A stretch of DNA of 64,000 nt, taken from the NCBI GenBank assembly GCA_009774235.1, contig VSNJ01000003.1, positions 1-64,000 of the forward strand. The letters run 5' to 3'. The stretch is from Lachnospiraceae bacterium. GTDB lineage: Bacteria; Bacillota; Clostridia; Lachnospirales; Lachnospiraceae. Every line of letters starts with the position of its first letter. Within the stretch, counting starts at the first letter, position 1. Positions 54,318-63,254 of this stretch are shown here, one piece after another. The notes below the pieces were generated by a model. The model did not search any database, was not told the DNA's origin, and worked only from the letters and a program-made list of their open reading frames with translations. A program made the position numbers and the translations under genes.

Positions 54318-55477
54318 AGAAACAAGATAATAAGTTACAAAAAATAATTTTAGAGGGAGGACGTGTGAAGAGCAGATTTAAAAGCTGGATAAGCATAATG
54401 TTGTGTGCTGTTTTAATTATAACTGTATTTTCTGATATTTCTTTTGCACAGCACAATATTGCAGAAGCGGATAAAAGTACACTATCTAATCCACGTATTG
54501 TACCAGATAAAAGTAGGAAAGCAAGACAGAAGATGAAATGGGACTGTATCTGGTTTGGAAGTTATCCACAGGCAGAAGTAGTACCAGCTGGTAGTGAATA
54601 TACAGCATTACCAGAAGAGGTTTTTGAAGAAAGTGGTTTAATACAGGATGATGCATTATACCAGACACTGCAGTCAGCTACATGCTGGGACGGGCAGGGT
54701 GATATTGTGGTAAGTGGTGAAAAATACCGGAGAATTACAAAAGCGGACGCAACTTATGCATCAACAGGTTATGGATATTATAAGTGGAAAAGTGAAACAG
54801 AGTATCATTATTTTAAATACCAGCCAATTAAATGGAGGGTTTTATCTGTAAATGGTTCTGAGGCATTGTTGCTGGCAGATAAGGCATTAGATGACAAGCA
54901 ATATCATACAAAAGATGAGGGTGTTACATGGGAAGGAAGCACTATAAGAAGCTGGCTGAATGGATATAATGCTTCCGCAAATATACAGAACCGGGATTAT
55001 AGTAGTGGGAATTTTATTGATACTGCTTTTGGAACATATGAAAAACAGGCTATTAAAGAAACGTATGTGAAAAATAAAGATAATTTTGAGTGGGATACAG
55101 ATGGTGGAAATAATACACATGATAAAGTATTTCTTCTTTCAGAATCAGAAATATATAAAGATAAATATGGGTTTGTCAATATAAATGGTAATAAATCAAA
55201 CACTGCATGCTCAAGTGTTTATGCAAAAGCTATGGGAACATATATTCATGCAGGAAACTGCTGGTGGTGGCGCCGCTCGCCGGGTTATAATAGTCATTAT
55301 GCAACTGGGGTGGATTATAATGGTATTGCTTACAGATGTAGTATTGTCAACAATCCTAGCCGTGGTGTGCGTCCTGCTTTGAATCTTAATCTTATTGCGT
55401 TTCAAGACGCATTATCCTCTGAACTCTGGTCTTATGCAGGAACAGTGTGTAGTGATGGGACAGTTGATGAAACTTGA
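54314..55477 (+). CDS. Secreted DUF6273 protein, copy 1 (DGR-target-like)
   Basis: 387 aa. Signal peptide (~30-52, ISIMLCAVLIITVFSDISFA). The DUF6273 core includes WDCIWFGSYPQAEV, GEKYRRI, YHYFKYQPIKWRVL, LLADKALDDKQYH, STIRSWLNGYNAS, SSVYAKAMGTY. The C-terminal segment WWWRRSPGYNSHYA..GVRPALNL is the lectin-like region that diversity-generating retroelements mutate. It lacks the LRR tail of copy 3. Its ATG overlaps the upstream fragment's stop and has no good ribosome site; GTG 54365 (after GGGAGG) is an alternative. The methyltransferase starts 8 nt downstream. Confidence 0.78.
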   Translation: MKKQDNKLQKIILEGGRVKSRFKSWISIMLCAVLIITVFSDISFAQHNIAEADKSTLSNPRIVPDKSRKARQKMKWDCIWFGSYPQAEVVPAGSEYTALPEEVFEESGLIQDDALYQTLQSATCWDGQGDIVVSGEKYRRITKADATYASTGYGYYKWKSETEYHYFKYQPIKWRVLSVNGSEALLLADKALDDKQYHTKDEGVTWEGSTIRSWLNGYNASANIQNRDYSSGNFIDTAFGTYEKQAIKETYVKNKDNFEWDTDGGNNTHDKVFLLSESEIYKDKYGFVNINGNKSNTACSSVYAKAMGTYIHAGNCWWWRRSPGYNSHYATGVDYNGIAYRCSIVNNPSRGVRPALNLNLIAFQDALSSELWSYAGTVCSDGTVDET

Positions 55478-55485
55478 GGTATATT

Positions 55486-56493
55486 ATGTTTACAACAATT
55501 GAATTATTTGTTGGTGCAGGTGGGATGGCTTTGGGAGTGGAAAAGGCGGGTTTTACTACATTAGGGTTAATTGAAATTGATAAAGATGCCTGTGCTACTT
55601 TGCGTGAAAACAGACCAGGCTGGAATGTAGTTAATGATGATATTGCTAATATATCAGGATTGGATTTAGAAGAATATTTCAACATAAAAAAAGGAAATCT
55701 GGATTTATTATCTGGAGGTGCACCATGCCAGGCTTTTTCATATGCTGGAAAAAGGTTAGGCTTAGAAGATGCAAGGGGTACTTTATTTTATCATTATGCT
55801 GTTTTTCTTGAAAAATTACAGCCAAAGATGTTTTTGTTTGAAAATGTAAAAGGGTTGCTGACACATGATAAAGGAAAGACATATAAAACAATACTAAATA
55901 TTTTTGAGGAAGCGGGATATGATATCCAGAAACAGGTATTAAATGCATGGGATTATGGTGTGGCGCAAAAACGGGAACGGCTTATTACTATAGGTATTAG
56001 AAAGGATTTAAAAGAACAGGTAAATTATGAGTTTCCTGAACCACATGAATATAAACCAGTATTGAGAGATGTATTGCAAAACGTTCCAAAGAGTCATGGT
56101 GTTTTATATGGGGAAAATAAAAGAAAAATTTTTGAATTAGTGCCTGCAGGTGGGTACTGGAGAGATATTGACCCAGAGATTGCGAAAAATTATATGAAAA
56201 GTTGTTGGGATATGAGTGGTGGACGTACGGGTATACTCCGCAGGTTAAGTATGGATGAACCGTCACTTACAGTGTTAACTACTCCATCACAAAAGCAGAC
56301 AGAACGTTGTCATCCGTTAGAAACACGCCCATTTACAGTAAGAGAGAATGCAAGATGCCAAAGTTTTCCAGACAACTGGATATTTTGTGGCAGTGTAATG
56401 TCACAATATAAGCAGGTAGGCAATGCTGTTCCAGTAAATTTAGCATATGAAGTGGCTTATAACATATATGAAGCATTGGAGGGAAAAATATGA
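55486..56493 (+). CDS. C5-cytosine DNA methyltransferase (Eco47II-system type)
   Basis: 335 aa with the ordered m5C motifs: I ELFVGAGGMALG, IV GGAPCQAFSYAGKR (catalytic Cys), VI FENVKGLL, VIII YGVAQKRERLITIG, IX RRLSMDEPSLTVLTTPSQ and X YKQVGNAVPVNLAYEVA. It protects the host from the adjacent nuclease. By partner family, the site may be GGNCC-like (inference). ATG 55486 follows GAGG by six bases; an in-frame TTG at 55474 is unlikely. The stop overlaps the nuclease start (ATGA). Confidence 0.92.
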   Translation: MFTTIELFVGAGGMALGVEKAGFTTLGLIEIDKDACATLRENRPGWNVVNDDIANISGLDLEEYFNIKKGNLDLLSGGAPCQAFSYAGKRLGLEDARGTLFYHYAVFLEKLQPKMFLFENVKGLLTHDKGKTYKTILNIFEEAGYDIQKQVLNAWDYGVAQKRERLITIGIRKDLKEQVNYEFPEPHEYKPVLRDVLQNVPKSHGVLYGENKRKIFELVPAGGYWRDIDPEIAKNYMKSCWDMSGGRTGILRRLSMDEPSLTVLTTPSQKQTERCHPLETRPFTVRENARCQSFPDNWIFCGSVMSQYKQVGNAVPVNLAYEVAYNIYEALEGKI

Positions 56494-57403
56494 AGTGGAA
56501 TTTAGGTTTTATCTCAGAGGAAGATTTTACAAAACATGTGAAATCTACAATTAAAAGTATGGGGAAAAGCTGGAATCATTTGATATTAAGCGTTTTAATA
56601 AAAACATTATTGACCCAGTTAAACTTATATTTGACAAAATAGTATACCAGTCTACATGGGAAACAATTATAGATAATGAAATATTTAGACAGCGTGATAA
56701 AGCAAATAATAACGATATTGGCTATTTCCACCAGAGAATTTTTCAATATATAGATAAATGCCATGTTCCTGATAATGGAAAAGAAGGCGGATGGGATGTG
56801 GTATATCAAAATCAAGAGGGTATTTTATTGCCAGATGGGGATATTTTACATACTATATATGTTGAAATGAAAAATAAACATAATACTATGAATTCCGCTT
56901 CTGCAGGAAAAACATATATAAAAATGCAAAACCAGCTTTTAAATGATGACGATTGTGCTTGCTTTCTTGTTGAGGCAATAGCACAGAAGTCTCAAAATAT
57001 AAAGTGGCAAACTACTGTAGACAAAAAGAAAGTTTCTCACAGAAGAATACGGCGGGTTAGCATTGATGAATTTTATGCTTTAGTAACAAACCAAAAAGAT
57101 GCTTTTTTCAAAATGTGCATGATATTACCAAGTGTAATAGAAAATGTTGTAAATGGTACAGATGATGTACTTGTGCCACATGATACAGTTTTAGAAGAAT
57201 TGCAGAATGTTGCAGGGCAGTTATATAATACTTCTAAGGAATTATCTATAGAAATGGCAGTGTACATGTTGGGGTTTAGTTCATATAATGGATTTAAGGA
57301 ATGCCTGCTTATGGGAGAACAAGATAATGATATATTAAAAAGATTATATGGGTATGCAAACCGGTTAAATGATGTATGTGTATATGAAGAAAAGAAGGAT
57401 TAA
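56490..57403 (+). pseudogene. Eco47II-family type II restriction endonuclease, frameshifted
   Basis: ATG 56490 begins KWNLGFISEEDFTKHVKSTI. Near 56555-56564 (GGGG run) the reading frame must shift back one base to continue GEKLESFDIKRFNKNIIDP, HQRIFQYIDKCHVPDN, GGWDVVYQ, VEMKNKHNTMNSASAGKTY (PD-(D/E)xK-type core with the E-x-K) and on to TAA 57403. Reassembled, it is a ~304-aa Eco47II-type nuclease. As written it ends after ~50 residues, so it is either inactivated or carries a one-base sequence error. Confidence 0.78.
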
Positions 57404-57462
57404 GAAAGTTATATAAATATTTTGGTAATAAGAATTAGTGGAATGGTTTAGGATATTTTAAA

Positions 57463-58339
57463 ATGAAACCGGCAAAGATTATAAAACCAAAGAAAACAGA
57501 CTTTTGAAAGATTTAATATTAGTGTTGATTTGCCAGAGAACTGTGTATTAAATGAGACTAAATGCCAGTTTTAAATGAAAAACAAATAAAGTACATATTT
57601 GATTATTACCGCAAAGATGAACCACATCCCAAAAGTATTGTGGAAGTATCAGAGTATAACGGTGAAATTGCGTTGGCAATAAACTGCACCCAATTAGGGG
57701 ATGTATTTACAAACAAATACAAAACTGCAAAAGAGAAAAAACATGTTTTGCAGGAATTGTGCAGTTTTTTATCAAGTAATACAACTGCATTTACGGAGTT
57801 ATCATTTGGAATAAGGATGTCCCAAGAGTTATTTGATGCTGTCTGCTCACAGCAAAATCTTAGAAAGTTACATATAAAGTGGGGCGTATATCCTGATATT
57901 TCTAAGATTGCAAATCTTAACAAACTTGAATATTTAAATATAGGGTCTGGTGCAAGTGTGCAAGGCATAGAGCCTCTTACACACCTTAAAAAACTTGTTG
58001 CCTTATCAGAAGAAAATTTTCAAAAAATTGATGATTATGGTTTGCCTGCCAGTCTTGAAAAATTAGAAAGCCTTTCGGTTGAAGGTGACGGACATGAACC
58101 TCAATATATTTGTAAAGTCATTGGATTTTCTTTATGACATGAGTCAATTAAGATTTTTCAGATTTTTAACAGCACGGCTTAAAAGTAAAGATTATATGCC
58201 TGTTTTAAGGCTTGAAAATATTGGACATTTAACATTAATACCATGCAAAGAGGTCAAATCATTGTATAGTGACATAACCAAATTATCTAAATTAAAGTAT
58301 GGTTTATTGATTGACAGGCCGGAACTTTATACAAATTAA
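57463..58339 (+). pseudogene. Leucine-rich-repeat protein with several frameshifts
   Basis: Pieces in alternating frames: MKPAKIIKPKKTDF (57463-57507); RFNISVDLPENCVLNETKCQF (to 57574); the main 191-aa piece MPVLNEKQIKYIFDYYRKDE ... with LRR-like LRKLHIKWGVYPDISKIANL and NKLEYLNIGSGASVQGIEPL (57562-58137); then MNLNIFVKSLDFLYDMSQLR ... LLIDRPELYTN (to 58339). At least three frame changes (near 57500, 57565 and 58090) are needed. Function unknown. It lies between the R-M genes and DUF6273 copy 2. Confidence 0.55.
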
Positions 58340-58444
58340 TTAAATATGTGTAATAAGCCAGGTATATTTTATCTTCTTGGTAAAAGTCGGACAAATAGTC
58401 TGGTATTAGAATATTCCATTATAAAATAATAGTAGAAGGAGTAA

Positions 58445-59587
58445 ATGCAAAAGATGGATAAAATTGTACGTGAAAATTTACCTGTAACTGGAATCCCTGG
58501 TATTTCTTTTGTGCCGCCAAAGCAGACAGAAGTAAATGGAAATATACTTTCTAATCCACGTATTGTACCAGATAATAGCATGCGGGCAGGGCAGAAGATT
58601 ACATGGGATTGTATATGGTTTGGAAATTATCCACAGGCAGAGGTGATTTCCTCTAATAGTAAATATACAGCATTACCAGAAAGTTTTTTGCAAACAAGTG
58701 ATTTGATAAGGGATGATGGGTTATACCAGATGCTGCAGCTAGCTACAGAGTGGGATGGGCAGGGAGATATTGTGACAGGTGGTAATAAATACCGGAGAAT
58801 TAAGAAAAATGCTGCAACTTATACATCAACTTATTTTACATATTACCAATGGAAGAGTGAAACAGAGTACCATTATTTTAAATACCAGCCCATTAAATGG
58901 AGGGTTTTGTCTGTAAATGGCACAGAGGTATTTTTATTGGCAGATAAGGTATTAGATAATAGACAGTATCATACAAAATATGAGCCTGTAACGTGGGAGG
59001 GAAGCACTATAAGAAGCTGGCTGGATGGATATGGCGCATCTTACAATATTCAAAACAATGATTGTAGCAGGAAAAATTTTATAAATACTGCTTTTGGGAT
59101 ACCTGGACAGCAGGTTATCAAAGAAACTTTTGTAGAAAATAAAAACAATCTTAACTATGGTACAGATGGTGGAAATAATACGAAGGATAAAATATTTCTT
59201 CTGTCAGAATCAGAAATATATACTGATGCTGCCAAATTGTATGGTTTTGTTTCTGGTTATGATAAGGAAGATAAAGCGTGTGGAGCTACATCAAGCGTTT
59301 ATGCAAAAGCTATGGGTACTTGTGTTTGTGCTGATGTTCAAGATGTTAATATAGAAAATTGCTGGTGGTGGCTCCGTACACCTGGCAAGTATAACACTAA
59401 TGCAGTAAAAATATGTCCTGATGGCGGGATTTCCTATGATGTCCATATGTGTCATTATGGTGTGCGTCCTGCTTTAAATTTAGATTTTACAAGGATGCAA
59501 GATGCAGCATTTTCCCATCTATGGGCTTATGCGGGAACAGTGTGCAGTGATGGGACATATGAAGAATTTGTAAGATATATAAGATAG
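58445..59587 (+). CDS. DUF6273 protein, copy 2, signal peptide lost
   Basis: 380 aa, aligned throughout with copies 1 and 3 (SNPRIVPDNSMRAGQKITWD, YFKYQPIKWRVL, STIRSWLDGYGAS, SSVYAKAMGT). The variable C-terminal segment reads WWWLRTPGKYNTNAVKI..GVRPALNL. The first ~40 residues (MDKIVRENLPVTGIPGISFV) match the edges of the paralogous signal peptides, but the hydrophobic core is missing, so export is doubtful. It lacks the LRR tail. AAGGAG lies just before the ATG. Confidence 0.75.
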   Translation: MQKMDKIVRENLPVTGIPGISFVPPKQTEVNGNILSNPRIVPDNSMRAGQKITWDCIWFGNYPQAEVISSNSKYTALPESFLQTSDLIRDDGLYQMLQLATEWDGQGDIVTGGNKYRRIKKNAATYTSTYFTYYQWKSETEYHYFKYQPIKWRVLSVNGTEVFLLADKVLDNRQYHTKYEPVTWEGSTIRSWLDGYGASYNIQNNDCSRKNFINTAFGIPGQQVIKETFVENKNNLNYGTDGGNNTKDKIFLLSESEIYTDAAKLYGFVSGYDKEDKACGATSSVYAKAMGTCVCADVQDVNIENCWWWLRTPGKYNTNAVKICPDGGISYDVHMCHYGVRPALNLDFTRMQDAAFSHLWAYAGTVCSDGTYEEFVRYIR

Positions 59588-59747
59588 ACATAATGGAATG
59601 GTTATATTATATTTGGAAAATTTGGTAAAGTTATTGGTGTTAAAAAGCTTTTTAGTATGCGAAAAACATATAAAACCATGTTTTGTGGCAAAGACTGGAA
59701 AATAATTAGAAAGTTAAAGTAATTATATTAAGAAAGGAAGATGACTA

Positions 59748-61526
59748 ATGAAAAGACAAGAAACCAGACTATGTAAAATAGTAAAAGAAAGAAGTAAATG
59801 TAGAAGACTGGTAAATATAATTTTGTGTGTTGTTGTGCTTATAAATATGTTTTCTGGTATTTCTTTTGCACAGCCAAAGCGGGCAGAAGCAGAGGAAATT
59901 ATATTGTCTAATCCACGTATTGTACCAGACAGCAGTATGGAAGCAGGACAGAATGTGACATGGGATTGTATATGGTTTGGGAGTTATCCGCAGGCGGAGG
60001 TTGTTCCAGACAATGGGGAATATACAACATTGGCAAAAGAACTTCTACAAAGTGGTGACTTAACCAGGGATAATGTATTGTACCAGACACTGCAGTCAGC
60101 TACAGGCTGGGATGAACAGGGTGATATTGTGATAGATGGTAATAAATACCGGAGAATTAAGAAAGAGGATGCAACCTATATACCATATACATTAACCTCA
60201 TCAGATTACCAATGGAAAAATGCAACAGAATACCATTATTTTAAATACCAGCCAATTAAATGGAGGGTTTTGGCAATAGAAGGGACAGAGGCTTTTTTGC
60301 TGGCAGATAAGGTATTAGATGCGCAACAGTATAATACAGTATATAAAGAGGCTATAACATGGGAAGAAAGCACTATAAGGAGCTGGCTTAATGGATATGG
60401 GGCTTCTTCTAATATACAAAACAAGGATTATAGTAAGAAGAACTTTATAAATACAGCCTTTGGAATATCTGAACAGCAGGCTGTTAAAGAAACGCTTGTA
60501 GATAACAAGAATACTGTTAGTGGGAAAATAAATGGTGGAAATAATACAAATGATAAAGTGTTTTTTCTGTCAGCATTAGAAACATATACAGATAATGCTA
60601 ATGCATATGGTTTTATTTCTAACCCTTATAAATATGATGAAGCACGCAGGTCAGGTTCAAGTGTTTATGCAAAGGCAATGGGGACTTATAATTATGTTTT
60701 CCCACAGCGTTATATGGGAAATTGTAACTGGTGGCTTCGTTCACCCCAGAGACAGACCGTTGGAGTGGTTGATTGTACAGATTATTATGGTTCAGTCTGG
60801 CCAAGATATGGTAATACAGACTATACAGAGGGAGTGCGTCCTGCCTTGAAACTGGATTTGTCAGTATTGCCAGATACAGAATCTCCTAAACTCTGGTCTT
60901 ATGCTGGTACAGTGTGCAGTATTGATTATGCAGACAGGTTAGATAAAGGTTCTAAGGTGGTTGATAAAAAGACAAAAGCAGTATACAGGGTAACAGGAAC
61001 TGGTAAAAATAAGACTGTGAAATATATAAAGAGTAAGAAAAAGGATGCATCAAGTATTGTTATTCCAGATACTGTGAGGCTTAAGGGAAAGACATATAAG
61101 GTTGTTTCTGTTGGTAAAGAGGCATTTATGGGAAAAGAAAAGCTTAAAATGGTACAAATTGGAGAAAATGTCCAGTTAATTGGTAAAAATGCATTTTCTG
61201 GCTGCATAAGTCTTAGGAATGTTATAATTGGTAAAAATGTGCAGATTATTGGGACAGAGGCATTTAGTAATTGTACTGCACTGGATAAGATTATAATTCC
61301 ATTTAAAGTAGCAAAGATAGGAGCAAGGGCGTTTTATAAATGTGAAAATCTTAGATATATGGTTGTAAAAACGAAAAAGCTGTCTGCTGGAAGTATAGGA
61401 AATAACGCTTTTGGCAAAGGGGCGGTTAATATTAAGGTGAAAATAGATAAAACAAAAAAGAAGTTATATTCTAAAATATTTACTGCAAGAGGAATGGCAG
61501 AAAAAGCATTATATATTGTATTATAG
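59748..61526 (+). CDS. Secreted DUF6273 + BspA-type LRR protein, copy 3 (complete)
   Basis: 592 aa. Signal peptide (~24-43, IILCVVVLINMFSGISFA); DUF6273 core (~45-385) with WDCIWFGSYPQAEV, YFKYQPIKWRVL and STIRSWLNGYGAS; variable segment NWWLRSPQRQTVGVV..GVRPALKL; a linker (KVVDKKTKAVYRVTGTGKN); and LRR_5/BspA repeats (~420-560: GKEAFMGKEKLKMVQIGENV, IGKNAFSGCISLRNVIIGKN, IGTEAFSNCTALDKIIIP). A surface binding protein. The only copy with all modules; AGAAAGGAAG upstream of the ATG. Confidence 0.85.
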   Translation: MKRQETRLCKIVKERSKCRRLVNIILCVVVLINMFSGISFAQPKRAEAEEIILSNPRIVPDSSMEAGQNVTWDCIWFGSYPQAEVVPDNGEYTTLAKELLQSGDLTRDNVLYQTLQSATGWDEQGDIVIDGNKYRRIKKEDATYIPYTLTSSDYQWKNATEYHYFKYQPIKWRVLAIEGTEAFLLADKVLDAQQYNTVYKEAITWEESTIRSWLNGYGASSNIQNKDYSKKNFINTAFGISEQQAVKETLVDNKNTVSGKINGGNNTNDKVFFLSALETYTDNANAYGFISNPYKYDEARRSGSSVYAKAMGTYNYVFPQRYMGNCNWWLRSPQRQTVGVVDCTDYYGSVWPRYGNTDYTEGVRPALKLDLSVLPDTESPKLWSYAGTVCSIDYADRLDKGSKVVDKKTKAVYRVTGTGKNKTVKYIKSKKKDASSIVIPDTVRLKGKTYKVVSVGKEAFMGKEKLKMVQIGENVQLIGKNAFSGCISLRNVIIGKNVQIIGTEAFSNCTALDKIIIPFKVAKIGARAFYKCENLRYMVVKTKKLSAGSIGNNAFGKGAVNIKVKIDKTKKKLYSKIFTARGMAEKALYIVL

Positions 61527-61671
61527 TAAAATTAGAGCAGTGTTTCATTGGTATTTATGGTAACTAATATTTTGTTATAAACTGTATTTATAAGAATATT
61601 AATGTTATAAATTATATTTTATAAATATTTTTATTGTGAAAAAGACTGGAACATGGAAAGGCATGTAACTA

Positions 61672-62033
61672 ATGAAAAGACCAGATGTAAAATTACATAA
61701 AATATTGGACAAAAAGATTAAATATAGAAATTTAATAAGTGGAATATTGTGTATGGTTTTAATTATAACTGCGATTCCAGGTACTTCCTGTGCGAAATTA
61801 AAGCAGTTAAAAGAAAAGGAACTTGTTTTGCCAGGTTCACATATTGTACCAGACAGCAGTATGGAAGCAGGGCAGAAGGTGGCTTGGGTATCTTTTATGT
61901 AAGTGTTTATGAAAAGGATTGTGCCATACGTCCTGCTTTGAAACTGGATATGGTGGTATCACTGGACACAGAATCTTCTGGGCTGTGGTCTTATGCTGGG
62001 ACAGAAGAGCTGGAAGTACCAACAGGATGGTAA
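61672..62033 (+). pseudogene. Collapsed DUF6273 copy 4
   Basis: The 5' part encodes the family's signal peptide and the conserved start of the mature protein (MKRPDVKLHKILDKKIKYRN, HIVPDSSMEAGQKVAW), ending at TAA 61900. In another frame the 3' part encodes the family's end (CAIRPALKLDMVVSLDTESS, GLWSYAGT), ending at 62033. About 300 codons of core are deleted at the joint near 61895. Confidence 0.8.
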
Positions 62034-62105
62034 CAGGAAACTTATCATTAATTGAAGTTGTCATATTAAGAAAAGACAATACAGGATATAGAAAATTTTG
62101 TTTTA

Positions 62106-62201
62106 GTTAAGTGGATATCCGCAATGCCTGCAAGCAAGCCCTGGTAAATTAAACCCACCGCTTAAGAAGCGTATATTTTAAAGGGATGGCTTAATAAGGT
62201 T
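62106..62201 (+). repeat. Repeat family A, full forward copy
   Basis: About 96 bp, beginning GTTAAGTGGATATCCGCAAT and ending GGCTTAATAAGGTT. Inverted copies lie at 53069-53174 and (partly) 3936-4006. Immediately followed by AAATACTATATCTTGTAT, shared with 49163-49180. Together with the one upstream, the family A copies at 53.1 and 62.1 kb face each other and bracket the whole DUF6273/R-M region. Confidence 0.78.
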
Positions 62202-62410
62202 AAATACTATATCTTGTATTTGTCATTCTTATTGTGGCTGCTTCTTTTTACTTTGTATGACATAGTAAATAAGACAATAGAAAGCAGGAAATTGTCACAT
62301 GTAACAATAATTAGTAGACAGTTTTACAAGCTTTTGTTATACTTGGTTTTGTATTTATTATTTTGGGATACAGCAGGATATATAAGTTATGCATATAGGT
62401 GTAAAATATA

Positions 62411-63169
62411 ATGGAAACAGATAATAGTAATATATATTCAGGTTTTGCATATGTATATGACAGTTTTATGGACAATATACCATATAAAGACTGGTATAAT
62501 TATATACATGGCATTCTTTTAGATTATAATATAAAGGATGGAATAATAACGGAGCTAGCATGTGGTACAGGAACAATATCAGCACTGCTTGCAGAAGGTG
62601 GTTATGATGTAACTGGTGTTGATATTTCATCTGAAATGCTGGAGGTTGCACGCAGTAAATGTCCGGATAGTGTGCTTTTACTGCAGCAGGATATAAGGGG
62701 GCTTGATTTATATGGTTCATCTGCCGCTATGGTTTGTGTATGTGACGGTATGAATTATCTTCTTGATGAAGACAGCTTGTATAAGACTTTGTGCAGGGTG
62801 CGTATGTTCCTTGACCATGGCGGGATTTTTATATTTGATATGAAGACAAGGTATTTTTATGAAAATGTACTTGGCAGCAGGGTTATTGCAGAGAACCGGG
62901 AAGATTCAAGCCTTATATGGGAGAATGAATTCCATAATGGTACAGATATAAATGAATATCTTATTACTGTTTATAACCTTGTTGATAAAGAAAATGATTT
63001 ATTTGAAAGGTTTGATGAACTTCATATGCAGAGAGCATATCCTGTAGAAAAAGTTAAAGAATTAATTAATAAAGCAGGGCTTGAAACAGCAGCAGTTTAT
63101 AATGCATTTACAAAAGAAGAACCTTCCGGAACAAGTGAAAGAATTTATTTTGTGGCAAAAAGAGTGTAA
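62411..63169 (+). CDS. Class I SAM-dependent methyltransferase
   Basis: 252 aa. N-terminal YSGFAYVYDSFMDNIPYKDWYNY; AdoMet motifs ITELACGTGTISALLAEGGYDVTGVDIS and MVCVCDGMNYLL; then a C-terminal beta-rich substrate cap (IFDMKTRYFYENVLGSRVI, DELHMQRAYPVEKV). The substrate is unknown; the family is often found upstream of hslO in Clostridia, as here. ATG 62411 overlaps a weak upstream ORF; AGGTG is the only ribosome-like site. Confidence 0.82.
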   Translation: METDNSNIYSGFAYVYDSFMDNIPYKDWYNYIHGILLDYNIKDGIITELACGTGTISALLAEGGYDVTGVDISSEMLEVARSKCPDSVLLLQQDIRGLDLYGSSAAMVCVCDGMNYLLDEDSLYKTLCRVRMFLDHGGIFIFDMKTRYFYENVLGSRVIAENREDSSLIWENEFHNGTDINEYLITVYNLVDKENDLFERFDELHMQRAYPVEKVKELINKAGLETAAVYNAFTKEEPSGTSERIYFVAKRV

Positions 63170-63254
63170 TGCAGAAAGGTTTTATAAAGCAGGTAAACAG
63201 CGGTTGGAAGAAACCTGTCTGGAAGAATGTAAGCAGGGAGGATAAATATAAATT

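Noticed and set aside
53000..62400. Reverse transcriptase accompanying the DUF6273 array
   Set aside because: No frame on either strand shows RT motifs such as YxDD. The locus is incomplete as a DGR within this window.
62214..62411. 65-codon hydrophobic ORF overlapping the methyltransferase start
   Set aside because: TTG start inside a repeat-derived region, no ribosome site and no recognisable motif. It is AT-rich sequence reading as hydrophobic residues.
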